Below are positions 63,771 to 64,000 of a DNA stretch of 64,000 nucleotides, in pieces (within the stretch, counting starts at the first letter, position 1; the number at the start of each line of letters is the position of its first letter). The notes under the pieces are model-generated. The model worked only from the letters and a program-made list of their open reading frames with translations, did no database searches and was not told where the DNA came from. The stretch covers positions 123,900 through 187,899 of the forward strand of contig JAKUCV010002429.1 of assembly GCA_028386065.3 (NCBI GenBank). Direction: 5' to 3'. The DNA is from Turnera subulata. Taxonomy: Eukaryota > Streptophyta > Magnoliopsida > Malpighiales > Passifloraceae. The translations under genes were made by a program, and so were the position numbers.

Positions 63771-64000
63771 TTGACCAGCGCCTGGAACCTGGGCTGAGAT
63801 GTGTGTTAGAACTCATGCCTCCTTGTTTCATTTCAGAGTTTTGATAATGACAAACCTTGGCTCAATTGATGACAACCTTGAAGCAAAAAGAAATCAAGCA
63901 AACAAGTGCTCAACCAAAGTGATCAAGAATTCAAGAGAAGATATGATCAAGAGTTGAAGTACAAGAAGAGCAAGAGAAGTTAGGACCCATTTGTACAGGG
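63771..64000. other. Partial repeat, LTR-like, cut by the window end
   Basis: Contains agttttgataatgacaaacc and repeated tcaag/caag words typical of plant copia LTR 5' ends. Only part is in the window, so the family cannot be stated. Confidence 0.3.

Noticed and set aside
63038..63831. Arginine/glycine-rich frames on the minus strand near the window end
   Set aside because: Composition artefact of the C-rich block in the TGTAAC-family element; no recognisable motif.
1..64000. A previously undescribed multi-gene system
   Set aside because: The only intact conserved genes are AGO4-clade and PDS5 plus one small membrane protein; they are not arranged as a functional cluster, and everything else is transposon or repeat sequence.

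Overview
The window is a piece of a flowering-plant nuclear genome. Two large genes with many introns belong to plant families: an AGO4-clade ARGONAUTE and a PDS5 cohesin cofactor. Most of the rest is nested, decayed plant retrotransposon sequence (Ty1/copia, Athila-like and Tat-like Ty3/gypsy), miniature transposons and tandem repeats. I could not place the species.

Layout: 1-2125 is a broken copia fragment. It abuts a long LTR-like element (about 2126-4358) that carries a hAT-type miniature element. Four 237-278 bp tandem units fill 4359-5423. They lie immediately 3' of an intact AGO4-type gene (minus strand, coding 10376 to 5625, 22 coding exons, 911 aa by my splice reading), which has a leader intron and a TATA box near 11.56 kb. 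A complete but dead copia element with two LTRs spans 12636-20387. From 20.4 to 28 kb there are degenerate tandem repeats, a Tourist-like candidate, and a Tat-like non-autonomous element with two LTR copies, a minisatellite and an antisense coiled-coil ORF. From 27.8 to about 36.3 kb lies an Athila-like element. It has three later insertions in gag, each dated by its own target-site duplication, and it has lost RT, RNase H and the integrase core. A small intron-less membrane-protein gene lies at 38771-39118. The PDS5 gene occupies 60659 to 40448 (minus strand, 28 exons, 1504 aa by my splice reading) and is intact. It has an in-frame tandem exon duplication near its C terminus. Beyond its promoter come a hAT-like fragment, a roughly 250 bp A-rich tandem array, and another member of the LTR-like family seen at 2-4 kb and 35 kb.

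The host genes do not form a pathway together. AGO4-clade proteins guide 24-nt siRNA-directed DNA methylation of exactly the kind of repeats around them. PDS5 regulates sister-chromatid cohesion. I found no sign of a novel multi-gene system. The most interesting signals are the PDS5 exon duplication, the hairpin-tipped TGTAAC element family with a miniature member, and the nested insertion history. Splice sites were assigned by hand from GT-AG signals, phase continuity and remembered family similarity, so exon borders are predictions, though every phase closes.
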